A stretch of 64,000 nt of DNA, taken from Advenella faeciporci. GTDB taxonomy: Bacteria; Pseudomonadota; Gammaproteobacteria; Burkholderiales; Burkholderiaceae_B. Numbering within the stretch: the stretch's first letter is position 1; every line of letters begins with the position of its first letter. The DNA is taken from contig NZ_BMYS01000016.1 in assembly GCF_014652395.1 (NCBI RefSeq), positions 1 through 64,000 of the forward strand, given 5' to 3'. The notes below the pieces were generated by a model, which saw nothing but the letters and a program-made list of their open reading frames with translations, did not search any database and was not told the origin of the DNA. This document shows positions 1 through 7,254 of this stretch, piece after piece. The position numbers were made by a program, and so were the translations under genes.

Positions 1-7
1 TGATCCT
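1..7 (+). rRNA. 23S rRNA, extreme 3' end (partial)
   Basis: The first bases (TGATCCT) resemble the 3' end of betaproteobacterial 23S rRNA, which closes with GAGGCTTGATCCT or similar. The gene itself lies upstream of the window. The call rests on its position about 200 bases before a clear 5S rRNA gene on the same strand, so the exact end is approximate. Bases 8-205 would then be the 23S-5S spacer, in which I see no tRNA and no gene. Confidence 0.45.
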
Positions 8-205
8 ATAACTCTGCAGGTTATACAGACTGCTGACAATAGCGTTTCAAGTGTCGTTCAAAAATCAAATCGTGTCCCATGACAACATCATGGCCACGTC
101 AATCCCAACACCACAAACTCATCGCAATTACCCCACACAATTACCCACACTGTGCTTCTTCCAAATTGCTAACTGCATGCACAGCAGTAAGCCATACCAG
201 CTTAC

Positions 206-320
206 GCTTGACGACCATAGCAAGGTGGACCCACTCCTTCCCTTCCCGAACAGGACAGTGAAACGCCTTCGCGCCGATGATAGTGGATGGACATCCGTGA
301 AAGTAGGTCATCGTCAGGCT
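206..320 (+). rRNA. rrf: 5S ribosomal RNA
   Basis: The stretch matches the familiar proteobacterial 5S sequence: it begins GCTTGACGACCATAGC, contains CCCGAACAGGACAGTGAAACG and CGCCGATGATAGTG, and ends GAAAGTAGGTCATCGTCAGGC. The first nine bases (GCTTGACGA) pair with the last nine (TCGTCAGGC) to form the terminal helix 1, with one G-U pair. The length of about 115 bases is normal. A strong terminator follows ten bases later, so this is the last gene of an rRNA operon. Ends are set by the helix and may be off by one or two bases. Confidence 0.93.
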
Positions 321-330
321 CTTTATTACA

Positions 331-365
331 AAAAACCCCTTCAGAATTCCTGAAGGGGTTTTTTA
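331..365 (+). terminator. Rho-independent terminator of the rRNA operon
   Basis: CCCCTTCAG and CTGAAGGGG form a perfect 9-bp stem around a five-base loop (AATTC). The stem is preceded by AAAAAA and followed by TTTTTT, so the hairpin could terminate on either strand. It sits ten bases after the 5S gene. Confidence 0.92.
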
Positions 366-406
366 TTGCCCAATCAATGCGTGGATGACTTTGCGGCGCC
401 AGACCA

Positions 407-437
407 GGCGTCCCCACGCAGGTGCATGGGAACAAGA
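407..437 (+). repeat. Intergenic repeat, single copy
   Basis: The core CCCCACGCAGGTGCATGGG differs by one base from the core of copies at 18121-18190, and the flanking GGCGT and AACAAG/AACGAG also match. It lies between the rRNA terminator and the 3' end of the GntR-family gene, outside any gene. See the cluster at 18121-18312. Confidence 0.75.
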
Positions 438-439
438 CA

Positions 440-457
440 ATGGCCGCATAAGCGGCC
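440..457 (-). terminator. Possible terminator hairpin of the GntR-family gene
   Basis: TGGCCGC and GCGGCCA form a perfect 7-bp stem around ATAA, 28 bases beyond the stop of the minus-strand regulator gene. The run after the stem on the minus strand is T-rich but broken (TTGTCTTGTT), so termination is plausible but not certain. Confidence 0.35.
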
Positions 458-484
458 ATACTAAACATGGGTTTGTTTCAGGTA

Positions 485-1162
485 TTATGGTTGCTTATTA
501 ATAGTGGCAGTAAGACGTTGCAGACTATCTTCGGCATGCTTTCGTAGTAACTCACTGGCACCATTTTCATCGCCAGTGCTTATGGCGTTAAAGATTGCAA
601 TATGTTCCTGTAAGGAAAGCTTGATGGTTTCCGGGCTATGCCGGAAAGTATGGCTTCTGAATAACCTGAGTTGAACAACCAATTTGCGGTATGTGTCATA
701 CAAGGGCAAGTTATTGGTATATTTGGCCAACAAGTCATGAAATTGCTGATTCAGTGTAGCGTAGGTACCAATATCTTTTTCATCAACAGCAATATGCATC
801 ATTTCTATTAACCGCTCAATCTGAATACGTCCTTCAGGTTTTAAATTCAGTGTTACCAATTGACCAATCAATCCTTCCAAAGGAATACGTACCTGGTAAA
901 TTTGTGCGGCTTGTTCGCTGTCCAGCTTGCGGACAGATACCCCGCAGTTTTTCTCAAAAAGCACTAAACCCCGTTCTTCCAGGGTCCTGAATGCTTCGCG
1001 CACAGGTCCGCGGGAAATGCCCATGTTAGTCGCGATGCTTGCTTCGCGCAAGGCATCTCCTGGCTGTATTTGACCTTGTAAAATTTGACGTTCCAGTTCT
1101 TCATGAACCAGAGTTGTCAAGGAGCGGGTACGGAGTAGTGTAATTGCGTCTGGTGAGCTCAT
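485..1162 (-). CDS. GntR-family (FadR/FCD subgroup) transcriptional regulator
   Basis: This 225-residue protein has the usual FadR-type layout: a winged helix-turn-helix at about residues 15-80 (including GISRGPVREAFRTLEERGLV) and an all-helical ligand-binding FCD domain from about 90 to 215. FCD domains usually bind a small organic acid, often through a metal held by Asp/His residues. It is divergent from the phosphonate operon beginning at 1307, and the shared 144-base gap holds a palindrome of GntR type. I infer that it controls that operon, perhaps responding to phosphonoacetate or a breakdown product. Known phosphonoacetate operons are often governed by LysR-type PhnR proteins, so this pairing is less usual. 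No name is assigned because the FCD family is large and its ligands vary. Confidence 0.85.
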   Translation of the reverse strand: MSSPDAITLLRTRSLTTLVHEELERQILQGQIQPGDALREASIATNMGISRGPVREAFRTLEERGLVLFEKNCGVSVRKLDSEQAAQIYQVRIPLEGLIGQLVTLNLKPEGRIQIERLIEMMHIAVDEKDIGTYATLNQQFHDLLAKYTNNLPLYDTYRKLVVQLRLFRSHTFRHSPETIKLSLQEHIAIFNAISTGDENGASELLRKHAEDSLQRLTATINKQP

Positions 1163-1229
1163 AAATTATTGTTGCGTAGAATTATCGACTTGATTGAATA
1201 AGCTGAATTCTAGCACTATCTTCAACTTA

Positions 1230-1253
1230 TTGCATATTGTCAACAATATGCAA
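1230..1253. promoter_or_regulatory. Candidate GntR-type operator palindrome
   Basis: TTGCATATTGT (1230-1240) and ACAATATGCAA (1243-1253) are perfect 11-base inverted arms around CA. The centre ATTGT-NN-ACAAT has the form seen in FadR/FCD-type GntR operators. It lies 68 bases upstream of the GntR-family start and 53 bases upstream of phnD, so one site could control both divergent promoters. Binding by the adjacent regulator is inferred. Confidence 0.65.
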
Positions 1254-1306
1254 TATACAAAATATAGAATATATGCTTCTTCAACTAATCATAAAGGTAA
1301 TGAACG

Positions 1307-2188
1307 ATGTTCAGTAAATTTCTTAAAAACGGTCTGCTTGCTTTTTCTGCAATGGGCGCTTCTTTCTCTGTACAGGCAGAGTCAATTAAATTGGCAATCA
1401 CTGATCTGGTCGGACTTGAAGAACTGCAGCGTGAATTTGGACCTTTTAAAAATGAATTGGAAAAGGTAACAGGCATGAGCATAGAATTCTTGCCGGTCAC
1501 CAACCGTACGGCAGGACTTGAGGCCCTTCGATTTAAAAAGGTGGATTTTGTCCTGGCAGGGCCAGCGGAATATGTGGTAATGGAAAAACGGGCCAAAGCT
1601 TCAGTGGTAACCGGTTTATACCGTCCCAATTATTATTCACAAATAGTTGTAAAAGCCGACAGCCCGTACTTTACCTTGAATGATCTAAAAGGTAAGCAGG
1701 TTGGCATGGGTTCTGTGGGTTCAACTTCTCGTCACCTGGGGCCTGTCCAGTTGTTTGCGAATGCTGCTATTGATCCATTAAAAGATTTTAAAGTAACCCA
1801 TACCAATTTGCGTTTGGCATGGGAAGGCCTGAAAAAAGGCGATCTGGATGCGATAGGAATGGGCCGTTCCGACCTGGAAAGTTTTTTGGAAAAAGAGCCT
1901 GACAATCAGAAAAATGCCTATCGTGTCCTGGCGCGCGGAGGGGATTTACCCAATGATTTATTGATGGCCGGTGAGCATGTACCTGCTGAAGTCGTTGAAA
2001 AGATGCGTACAGCCATTGGTGAGAATTCAGATGCATTAATTGCCAGTATCGCACAAGGGGCAGATCACGTAAAACGCTATAACGGCATGCGATTTTTGAC
2101 CCAGATTACTGACAAGGATTATGATCCGGTTCGTGCCATGTATCGTACCGCCGGGTATCCCGAATATTCTGACTTTATTGGTGAGTAA
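1307..2188 (+). CDS. phnD: Phosphonate ABC transporter, periplasmic binding protein
   Basis: This 293-residue protein is a PhnD-family solute-binding protein that captures phosphonates in the periplasm and delivers them to PhnE. Residues 1-24 form a signal peptide likely cut after VQA. Family segments follow: the RTAGLEALRFKKVDFVLAGP region, the KQVGMGSVGSTSRHLGP loop that usually holds the phosphonate group, and a WEGLKKGDLDAIGMG segment. The start has AAAGG nine bases upstream. The gene is first in a tight operon, with its stop overlapping the phnC start (TAATG). The downstream hydrolase suggests phosphonoacetate as the natural ligand. Confidence 0.9.
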   Translation: MFSKFLKNGLLAFSAMGASFSVQAESIKLAITDLVGLEELQREFGPFKNELEKVTGMSIEFLPVTNRTAGLEALRFKKVDFVLAGPAEYVVMEKRAKASVVTGLYRPNYYSQIVVKADSPYFTLNDLKGKQVGMGSVGSTSRHLGPVQLFANAAIDPLKDFKVTHTNLRLAWEGLKKGDLDAIGMGRSDLESFLEKEPDNQKNAYRVLARGGDLPNDLLMAGEHVPAEVVEKMRTAIGENSDALIASIAQGADHVKRYNGMRFLTQITDKDYDPVRAMYRTAGYPEYSDFIGE

Positions 2189-2964
2189 TGATGTCAGCGC
2201 AATTGAGCGATCCTTCTGCCAGTATGGCAGTACGGGTAAAGGGACTGTCCAAACGCTTTCAGGGTGGTGAAATTCCCGTATGGTCTGATGTTTCTTTTGA
2301 TATTCCTTACGGTCAGCGCGTTGCCATTATCGGTGCTAACGGTGCGGGTAAAAGTACCTTGTTAAGAAGCTGTGTCCGGCTGGTTGAACCTGATTCGGGC
2401 GAGATTTTCCTGGACAATAAAAAAGTGACAGGGCTTCGACGTGCCGAATTGTCAAAAATCAGGGCAAGGGTGGGCTTTGTTTTCCAGAAGCATAACCTCG
2501 TCAATCGGCTTTCTGTCCTTACCAATGTATTGCATGGTGGTATGGCTCGCCTGTCTACGCCACGAATGTGGTTCCACGCGATTGCGGCAAAAGAAGAGCG
2601 TGATTACGCCATGTATTGCCTGGAACGGGTCAACCTGGGACACTTATGCAATCGTCGGGTTGATGAGTTGTCTGGCGGACAGTCACAGCGGGTTGCCATT
2701 GCGCGGGCACTCATGCAAAAGCCTGGCATGATTTTTGCCGATGAACCGGTTGCCAGCCTGGATCCCCAGGCCGGTGAAGAGGTTATGCAGGTTTTTTCCG
2801 ATTTGTCTCAACATGAAAAACTGACATTGGTATTTGTGACGCATCACCTGGATCATGCGCTTAAATATTCCGATCGCGTCCTGGGTTTGCAAAACCTGCG
2901 TCTGACACTTGACGCCAGCAGCAAGAGTCAAAGTCTTGAACAGCTCAGAGGCATGTATGAATAA
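2188..2964 (+). CDS. phnC: Phosphonate ABC transporter, ATP-binding protein
   Basis: This 258-residue ATPase powers the phosphonate importer. It shows a Walker A loop (GANGAGKST, about residues 50-58), the signature LSGGQSQR and a Walker B site (MIFADEPVASLDP), followed by the switch His in FVTHHLD. The region between Walker A and signature has the long insertion typical of PhnC (HGGMARLSTPRMW). The ATG overlaps the phnD stop by one base, implying translational coupling. The 3' end overlaps phnE by eight bases. Confidence 0.92.
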   Translation: MMSAQLSDPSASMAVRVKGLSKRFQGGEIPVWSDVSFDIPYGQRVAIIGANGAGKSTLLRSCVRLVEPDSGEIFLDNKKVTGLRRAELSKIRARVGFVFQKHNLVNRLSVLTNVLHGGMARLSTPRMWFHAIAAKEERDYAMYCLERVNLGHLCNRRVDELSGGQSQRVAIARALMQKPGMIFADEPVASLDPQAGEEVMQVFSDLSQHEKLTLVFVTHHLDHALKYSDRVLGLQNLRLTLDASSKSQSLEQLRGMYE

Positions 2965-3766
2965 TACCAGCAAGCATTTACTGCCGGCCCGCTTTGCGCC
3001 ACCCGGTATTGGTTCGATCCTGTTGTTCATGCTGTTCATCGTGTTTTTTGCCTGGTCTGTCGCCGCTTCGGGTATTTCTGTCCCGGAGCTGGTAACGGGA
3101 CTGCCAAATATGTTGCAAATCACCTCTGAAATGATTCCACCCTCTACGGACAGGGTGGAACCCATGATGAAATCGGTGCTGGTGACATTTCAAATGGCGC
3201 TGGTAGGAACCGTGATTGGTATTTTGATTAGTTTGCCACTGGCCGTGCTGGCTTCAAAAAATCATACGCCTCATCCGTTGGTACGTTCTGCTGTCCGCAG
3301 CATGGTCAGTTTTATCCGGACAGTTCCTGATTTGGCCTGGGCCTTGTTCTTTGTGGCCTCGGTTGGTTTGGGGCCTTTTGCCGGTACGCTGACGTTGATT
3401 ATGGATACGATTGGTTTTTGTGCCCGTTTCTTTGCTGAAACCATCGAAGAGGTTGATGAAGGTTCACCCGAGGCATTGTCGGCTTTAGGGGCTTCGAATA
3501 CTTCGGTCATTGTGTGTGCTGTCCTGCCAATGGCGATGCCAAGCTTAATCAATACCAGTTTATTTGCCTTGGAAAAGGCGGTTCGCTCGTCCGTGGTATT
3601 GGGTTTGGTGGGCGCAGGTGGGATTGGGGCGGAACTGGCGACTTCAATGGAAATGTTCCGGTATGACCAGGCAGCCACTATTGTTTTAATGATATTCGCG
3701 CTTGTGGTGGTAGTGGAAATGCTGTCGTCACGGGCCCGTATGTCTTTAATGCAAAAAAGAAAATAA
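2957..3766 (+). CDS. phnE: Phosphonate ABC transporter, permease
   Basis: The 269-residue membrane protein has an N-terminal membrane helix (about residues 17-40), then a cluster of helices with a binding-protein-dependent permease core. The EAA-loop segment (EALSALGASNTSVIVCAVLPMA) that docks on PhnC is visible. The reading frame is open from 2909, but the start at 2957 overlaps phnC by only eight bases and gives a normal-length PhnE with a basic N terminus. A single permease gene implies a homodimer. Confidence 0.9.
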   Translation: MNNTSKHLLPARFAPPGIGSILLFMLFIVFFAWSVAASGISVPELVTGLPNMLQITSEMIPPSTDRVEPMMKSVLVTFQMALVGTVIGILISLPLAVLASKNHTPHPLVRSAVRSMVSFIRTVPDLAWALFFVASVGLGPFAGTLTLIMDTIGFCARFFAETIEEVDEGSPEALSALGASNTSVIVCAVLPMAMPSLINTSLFALEKAVRSSVVLGLVGAGGIGAELATSMEMFRYDQAATIVLMIFALVVVVEMLSSRARMSLMQKRK

Positions 3767-3791
3767 TCTTAACTTTGAATGTAAAACTAAA

Positions 3792-5054
3792 ATGGAAAAT
3801 GTAAAAAACAAAATGGTTAACGTCAATGGAATTGACTATCGCTGGCCTGAAAAACCGGTAGTGGTTGTGTGTATTGATGGGGGTGATCCTGAATATCTGC
3901 AGCAGTTTGTTGCTGAAAACGAACTTCCCAATATCCAGCGTTTCATCCAGGATGGCTTTGCAATGGTGGCAGATGGATCCATGCCTTCGTTTACCTGCCC
4001 GAACAATATGTCAATAATTACCGGTACGCCGACTTCAAAACACGGCATTTCCGGTAATTATTACCTGGACACCAAGACATGGGAGCCGGTTGTCATGACG
4101 GGGCCTGAACTGCTGCGCGGTGAGACGATTTTGGCACGCTTTGCAGATGCTGGCGCTAAAGTGGTTTCTATTACCGCCAAGGATAAATTGCGGCGTCAAT
4201 TAGGAAAGGGGCTTGACGTCAGCCAGGGGCATGTGTCGTTTTCCACCGAGTTTGTTGATCGTTGCACGATTGAGGAAAATGGTATTGAAAACGTGCTTGA
4301 TTACGTTGGCATGCCCAAGCCTGATATGTATTCGATGGAATTGTCTCTCTTCGTGCTGGAGGCGGGCATTAAACTGCTGAAAGAACGCCGCCCGAATTTA
4401 ATGTATTTATCCTTGACTGATTTTGTTCAGCATAAATGGGCGCCAGATGAAGCCGAGGCTTTGCAGTTTTACCGTCAATTGGACAATGCCTTTGGACGCT
4501 TGGCCGAGCAGGATATTGTGCTGGCACTTACCGCAGATCATGGCATGAGTGACAAAAGCAATGATCTGGGAGAGCCTAATGTCATCTGGTTGCAGGATAT
4601 TCTGGATGCCAAATTTGGAACAGGCGAGGTAACGGTCGTATGCCCAATTACCGATGCTTTTGTGGCCCACCATGGTGCTTTGGGTGGTTTTGTACGTGTC
4701 TGGAGTAAAGGCAATGTAAGTGCCCAGGATATTATCAGCCATATTAGTGTGATTGACGGGGTTGATTTGGCCTTGGACAAGAAAACGGCGTGCCGTATGT
4801 TTGATTTGCCTGAAGACCGTGAAGCAGATGTGGTGGTCGTGTCCAGAAAAGATGTATGTATAGGCAGTTCGTCCAGTCTGCATGATTTGACAGGTTTGCA
4901 GGGACATCGCTTGCGTACCCATGGTGGCCTTACCGAGGCAAGGGTGCCGATGATTTTGAACCGGCCCTTGAATGCTGCCTACAAGGCTCGTGTTGCAGGG
5001 GAAGATCTTAAAAGTTATCAGGTTTTTGACTTTGCCATTAATGGCACGCAATAA
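3792..5054 (+). CDS. phnA: Phosphonoacetate hydrolase
   Basis: The enzyme cleaves the C-P bond of phosphonoacetate to acetate and phosphate (EC 3.11.1.2). It belongs to the alkaline phosphatase superfamily with two zinc ions. At 420 residues it has the family's normal length. Metal-site elements are present: D29 in CIDGGDPEYL, the nucleophile T68 in MPSFTCPNN, the TDFVQHK motif (about D210/H214), the ADHG motif (about D249/H250) and a late His in RTHGG (about 377). It follows phnE by 25 bases and is the only phosphonate-degrading enzyme here: no phnW, phnX or phnY is present. The operon therefore looks specialised for external phosphonoacetate. The ribosome site is weak, and a second ATG seven codons in is possible. 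Confidence 0.93.
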   Translation: MENVKNKMVNVNGIDYRWPEKPVVVVCIDGGDPEYLQQFVAENELPNIQRFIQDGFAMVADGSMPSFTCPNNMSIITGTPTSKHGISGNYYLDTKTWEPVVMTGPELLRGETILARFADAGAKVVSITAKDKLRRQLGKGLDVSQGHVSFSTEFVDRCTIEENGIENVLDYVGMPKPDMYSMELSLFVLEAGIKLLKERRPNLMYLSLTDFVQHKWAPDEAEALQFYRQLDNAFGRLAEQDIVLALTADHGMSDKSNDLGEPNVIWLQDILDAKFGTGEVTVVCPITDAFVAHHGALGGFVRVWSKGNVSAQDIISHISVIDGVDLALDKKTACRMFDLPEDREADVVVVSRKDVCIGSSSSLHDLTGLQGHRLRTHGGLTEARVPMILNRPLNAAYKARVAGEDLKSYQVFDFAINGTQ

Positions 5055-5104
5055 GTCATTAGCGATAAACCCGATATATTCTGGCGATTGATATCATCTT
5101 GTGT

Positions 5105-5145
5105 CGGCCTGCTTTACTTTAGCGTAAAGCAGGCCGGTATTTATT
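5105..5145 (+). terminator. Terminator of the phosphonate operon
   Basis: CGGCCTGCTTTAC and GTAAAGCAGGCCG form a perfect 13-bp stem around TTTAGC, 50 bases after phnA. The following GTATTTATTTG is T-rich. It is among the strongest hairpins in the window. Confidence 0.85.
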
Positions 5146-5350
5146 TGTCTTGCTGTTTCTTGCAGATTCTGGTGATGAACAATAAGAAAAAAGCGGTTTT
5201 ACGAAAAATATGTTAATTTTCATTTATTTTTAATTAAATTATATAAAAACCCCCTAAATACCAGCTATCTTACATTTTTTTCAATAATAAGAATTATTTA
5301 TGAAAATATGGGCTATAGTGACCGATGTGTCTATTGAATTGCAGGGGGCT

Positions 5351-6085
5351 ATGCTTACATCCATACCATATAAAACCAAATTACGTACTATTCATATTCC
5401 AGGGCAAGAACCCTTGGAAATCTTTACTTTATTGGACAAACAGCAATATTATGATCCCAGCGGTGCTGCGCAACGTTTGGGAATTTGCTCAGCCGCCTGG
5501 CCCTTGTTTGGCATGTTGTGGCCTTCTGGGTTGCAGCTGGCCATTAAAGTGACTAAGGAACCCATTAATCCTGAGCAGCGTATTTTGGAAATAGGTTGCG
5601 GTTTGGGTTTGGCAAGTATGACAGCGCATCGTTTGGGTGGAAATGTGACCGCAAGTGACCGTCACCCACTGGCAAAGCATTTCTTATACAAAAATCTTAA
5701 AAACAATGATTTGCCGCCAATAAACTACCGTTATGGCCAGTGGGGTACTAATAGGGCAGTTTCTTTGGCAGACACCGGCGCACCCGTATTATCCGGTCGT
5801 TATGATCTGATCATGGGCAGTGACTTGCTTTATGAGCCTAGCAGTCCGGGGCAGGTGGCACAGTATATTCATGAACATGCGCAAGCCTGCTCGGAAGTTT
5901 GGGTAATGGACCCAAACCGGGGTTACAGAAACCGCTTTACAAAAGAAATGTCAGTATATGGCTTTGAGCTGGCGGAAGATAAAAAAATCCATCGGCCCTA
6001 CGCCTTTGACATTAATGAAGCGCCTGAATCCTACTCTGGAAGATTTCTGCGCTATCAGCGGGATATTAGCCCTTCGTTACTGTAA
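5351..6085 (+). CDS. Class I SAM-dependent methyltransferase, COG3897-like
   Basis: The protein (244 residues from this start) has a Rossmann methyltransferase core. Motif I is ILEIGCGLGLASMTAHRLG, followed by the acidic end of strand 2 (TASDRHP) and a motif near LIMGSDLLYEP. The layout resembles the COG3897 group, related to METTL-type protein lysine methyltransferases and loosely annotated as nicotinamide N-methylases. The substrate cannot be told from sequence. An in-frame ATG at 5300 gives 261 residues, but the later ATG has a G-rich ribosome site and matches where family similarity seems to begin. The gene is monocistronic, with a long AT-rich leader after the phosphonate terminator. Confidence 0.75.
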   Translation: MLTSIPYKTKLRTIHIPGQEPLEIFTLLDKQQYYDPSGAAQRLGICSAAWPLFGMLWPSGLQLAIKVTKEPINPEQRILEIGCGLGLASMTAHRLGGNVTASDRHPLAKHFLYKNLKNNDLPPINYRYGQWGTNRAVSLADTGAPVLSGRYDLIMGSDLLYEPSSPGQVAQYIHEHAQACSEVWVMDPNRGYRNRFTKEMSVYGFELAEDKKIHRPYAFDINEAPESYSGRFLRYQRDISPSLL

Positions 6086-6143
6086 ATTGTTTTGCCAGGC
6101 TTTGCCTGGCAGGGATTGGATTTAAAGCACCCTCTGAATACGG

Positions 6144-6617
6144 TTATTCGTTACGGTTCTCGTCGCTGTCTTCATCTATCTTGATGTTGCCAATTTCCTC
6201 CCACAGCATGCCCATGTCTGAAAAATGATGTTCAACATCAAATATTTCCAGATTGGCGCTGTGGTATTCACCGCCCAGTACCGGTGGGGTTTTGAGGCCG
6301 TAAACGGTGTTCGGTGGCAATTGATGATGCAGTAATGGCGCAATCAGTTCGCAGGAAAAATAATCAATCACGAATGCTTCATCCTCAAGTAACTGCTGGA
6401 ACGATTCAAGGGAGTCGGCCAGTACTTCAAGTTCGCCATCCAGGGTATCCAGGAAAAGGATGGAGCCGTTATCTTTTTCCATCAGGAATGCGTCACCGGT
6501 TTGGGTAATCATGATAATTTCCGTTTCAAAAGGAATGAGCCATTCCCAGGCTTTTAGCAGTTTTTTGCTGTCAATGGCGGAAGTGTCAATAACCAGGTCT
6601 TTGATATTTAATTGCAT
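6144..6617 (-). CDS. DUF1851-like protein (157 residues)
   Basis: The protein is acidic and soluble with no signal peptide. Its segments GDAFLMEKDNGSILFLDTLDGELEVLADSLESF and YGLKTPPVLGGEYHSANLEIFDVEHHF resemble the DUF1851 family. That fold is related to the SMI1/KNR4-like and type VI immunity-like (Tdi1 C-terminal) proteins. No effector gene or secretion gene lies nearby, so an immunity role is not supported by context. The function is unknown. It is followed on the minus strand by no obvious partner, and the upstream TM2 gene at 6675-7145 reads the same way with a 57-base gap. Confidence 0.65.
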   Translation of the reverse strand: MQLNIKDLVIDTSAIDSKKLLKAWEWLIPFETEIIMITQTGDAFLMEKDNGSILFLDTLDGELEVLADSLESFQQLLEDEAFVIDYFSCELIAPLLHHQLPPNTVYGLKTPPVLGGEYHSANLEIFDVEHHFSDMGMLWEEIGNIKIDEDSDENRNE

Positions 6618-6674
6618 GGCATGAAAAACCGGGCTTGTGCCCGGCTGTAAATGGGTGATGAAGGATAGATAAGA

Positions 6675-7145
6675 TTATGCCTTAATATTGGCCTTGAATT
6701 CTTCATCATTCATGAAAATATACCTGACCGCATCAATGAGGCCCAGAAACACGGATAGTGGCAACCAAATAAAGCTAAGAAGCAGATATAACAAACCCAT
6801 ACCTATATGACCTGCGTAGAAACGGTGTGCACCCAACCAGCCAAGGAAAATAGCCAGAAAAATGCCTATTTTGCGTGAATTGGCCTGGTTGTTCATTTCT
6901 TCACCTTTGTTTTTGTAAATCCAGATGCAAACAATGGCAGTAATGACAATGGCAACCACAATTTTCACTGGATGCCTTGAAACATAAAGCGATATTGTCC
7001 AGTAAAGATCCTGGAAATTATAAATAACGATGCCGGTAATTTGGCTTAACCATTGCGCCAGGGCAGTAAACACGCCTTCCCCAAAGGTCAGGCCAATTAG
7101 CACGATGATAAATACAATCACCGGTAGCAAAAGTTTTTGCAGCAT
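6675..7145 (-). CDS. TM2 domain-containing membrane protein
   Basis: The 156-residue protein has two N-terminal membrane helices (about residues 5-22 and 58-75). These are followed by a basic/polar linker and a C-terminal TM2 domain: SRKIGIFLAIFLGWLGAHRFYAG, then a second helix ending in the DAVRYIF turn. TM2 domains are small paired-helix modules of unsettled role. It is divergent from copA, but its promoter is not evidently metal-linked. Function unknown. Confidence 0.75.
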   Translation of the reverse strand: MLQKLLLPVIVFIIVLIGLTFGEGVFTALAQWLSQITGIVIYNFQDLYWTISLYVSRHPVKIVVAIVITAIVCIWIYKNKGEEMNNQANSRKIGIFLAIFLGWLGAHRFYAGHIGMGLLYLLLSFIWLPLSVFLGLIDAVRYIFMNDEEFKANIKA

Positions 7146-7182
7146 TAATATTTTCTCCGTATGGGGTCGGGCGCAAAAGAGC

Positions 7183-7213
7183 TTGACCTTACCATAGTGT
7201 GAGGGTTGATAAT
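7183..7213 (+). promoter_or_regulatory. MerR/CueR-type copA promoter
   Basis: TTGACC (-35, 7183-7188) and GATAAT (-10, 7208-7213) are separated by 19 bases, the overlong spacer typical of promoters activated by MerR-family regulators. The spacer holds an imperfect dyad ACCTTACC...GTGTGAGGGT. The start of copA is 42 bases downstream, and the cognate regulator is encoded just after copA. Confidence 0.8.
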
Positions 7214-7254
7214 AAATCAGTTAATATGGATTATCCTTTATTTTTGTGATTATC

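Noticed and set aside
51-353. Open frames across the first 350 bases
   Set aside because: They lie on the 23S-5S spacer and the 5S rRNA gene and have no coding character.
6144-6617. Type VI immunity gene
   Set aside because: The fold similarity is weak evidence and no effector or secretion gene is adjacent.
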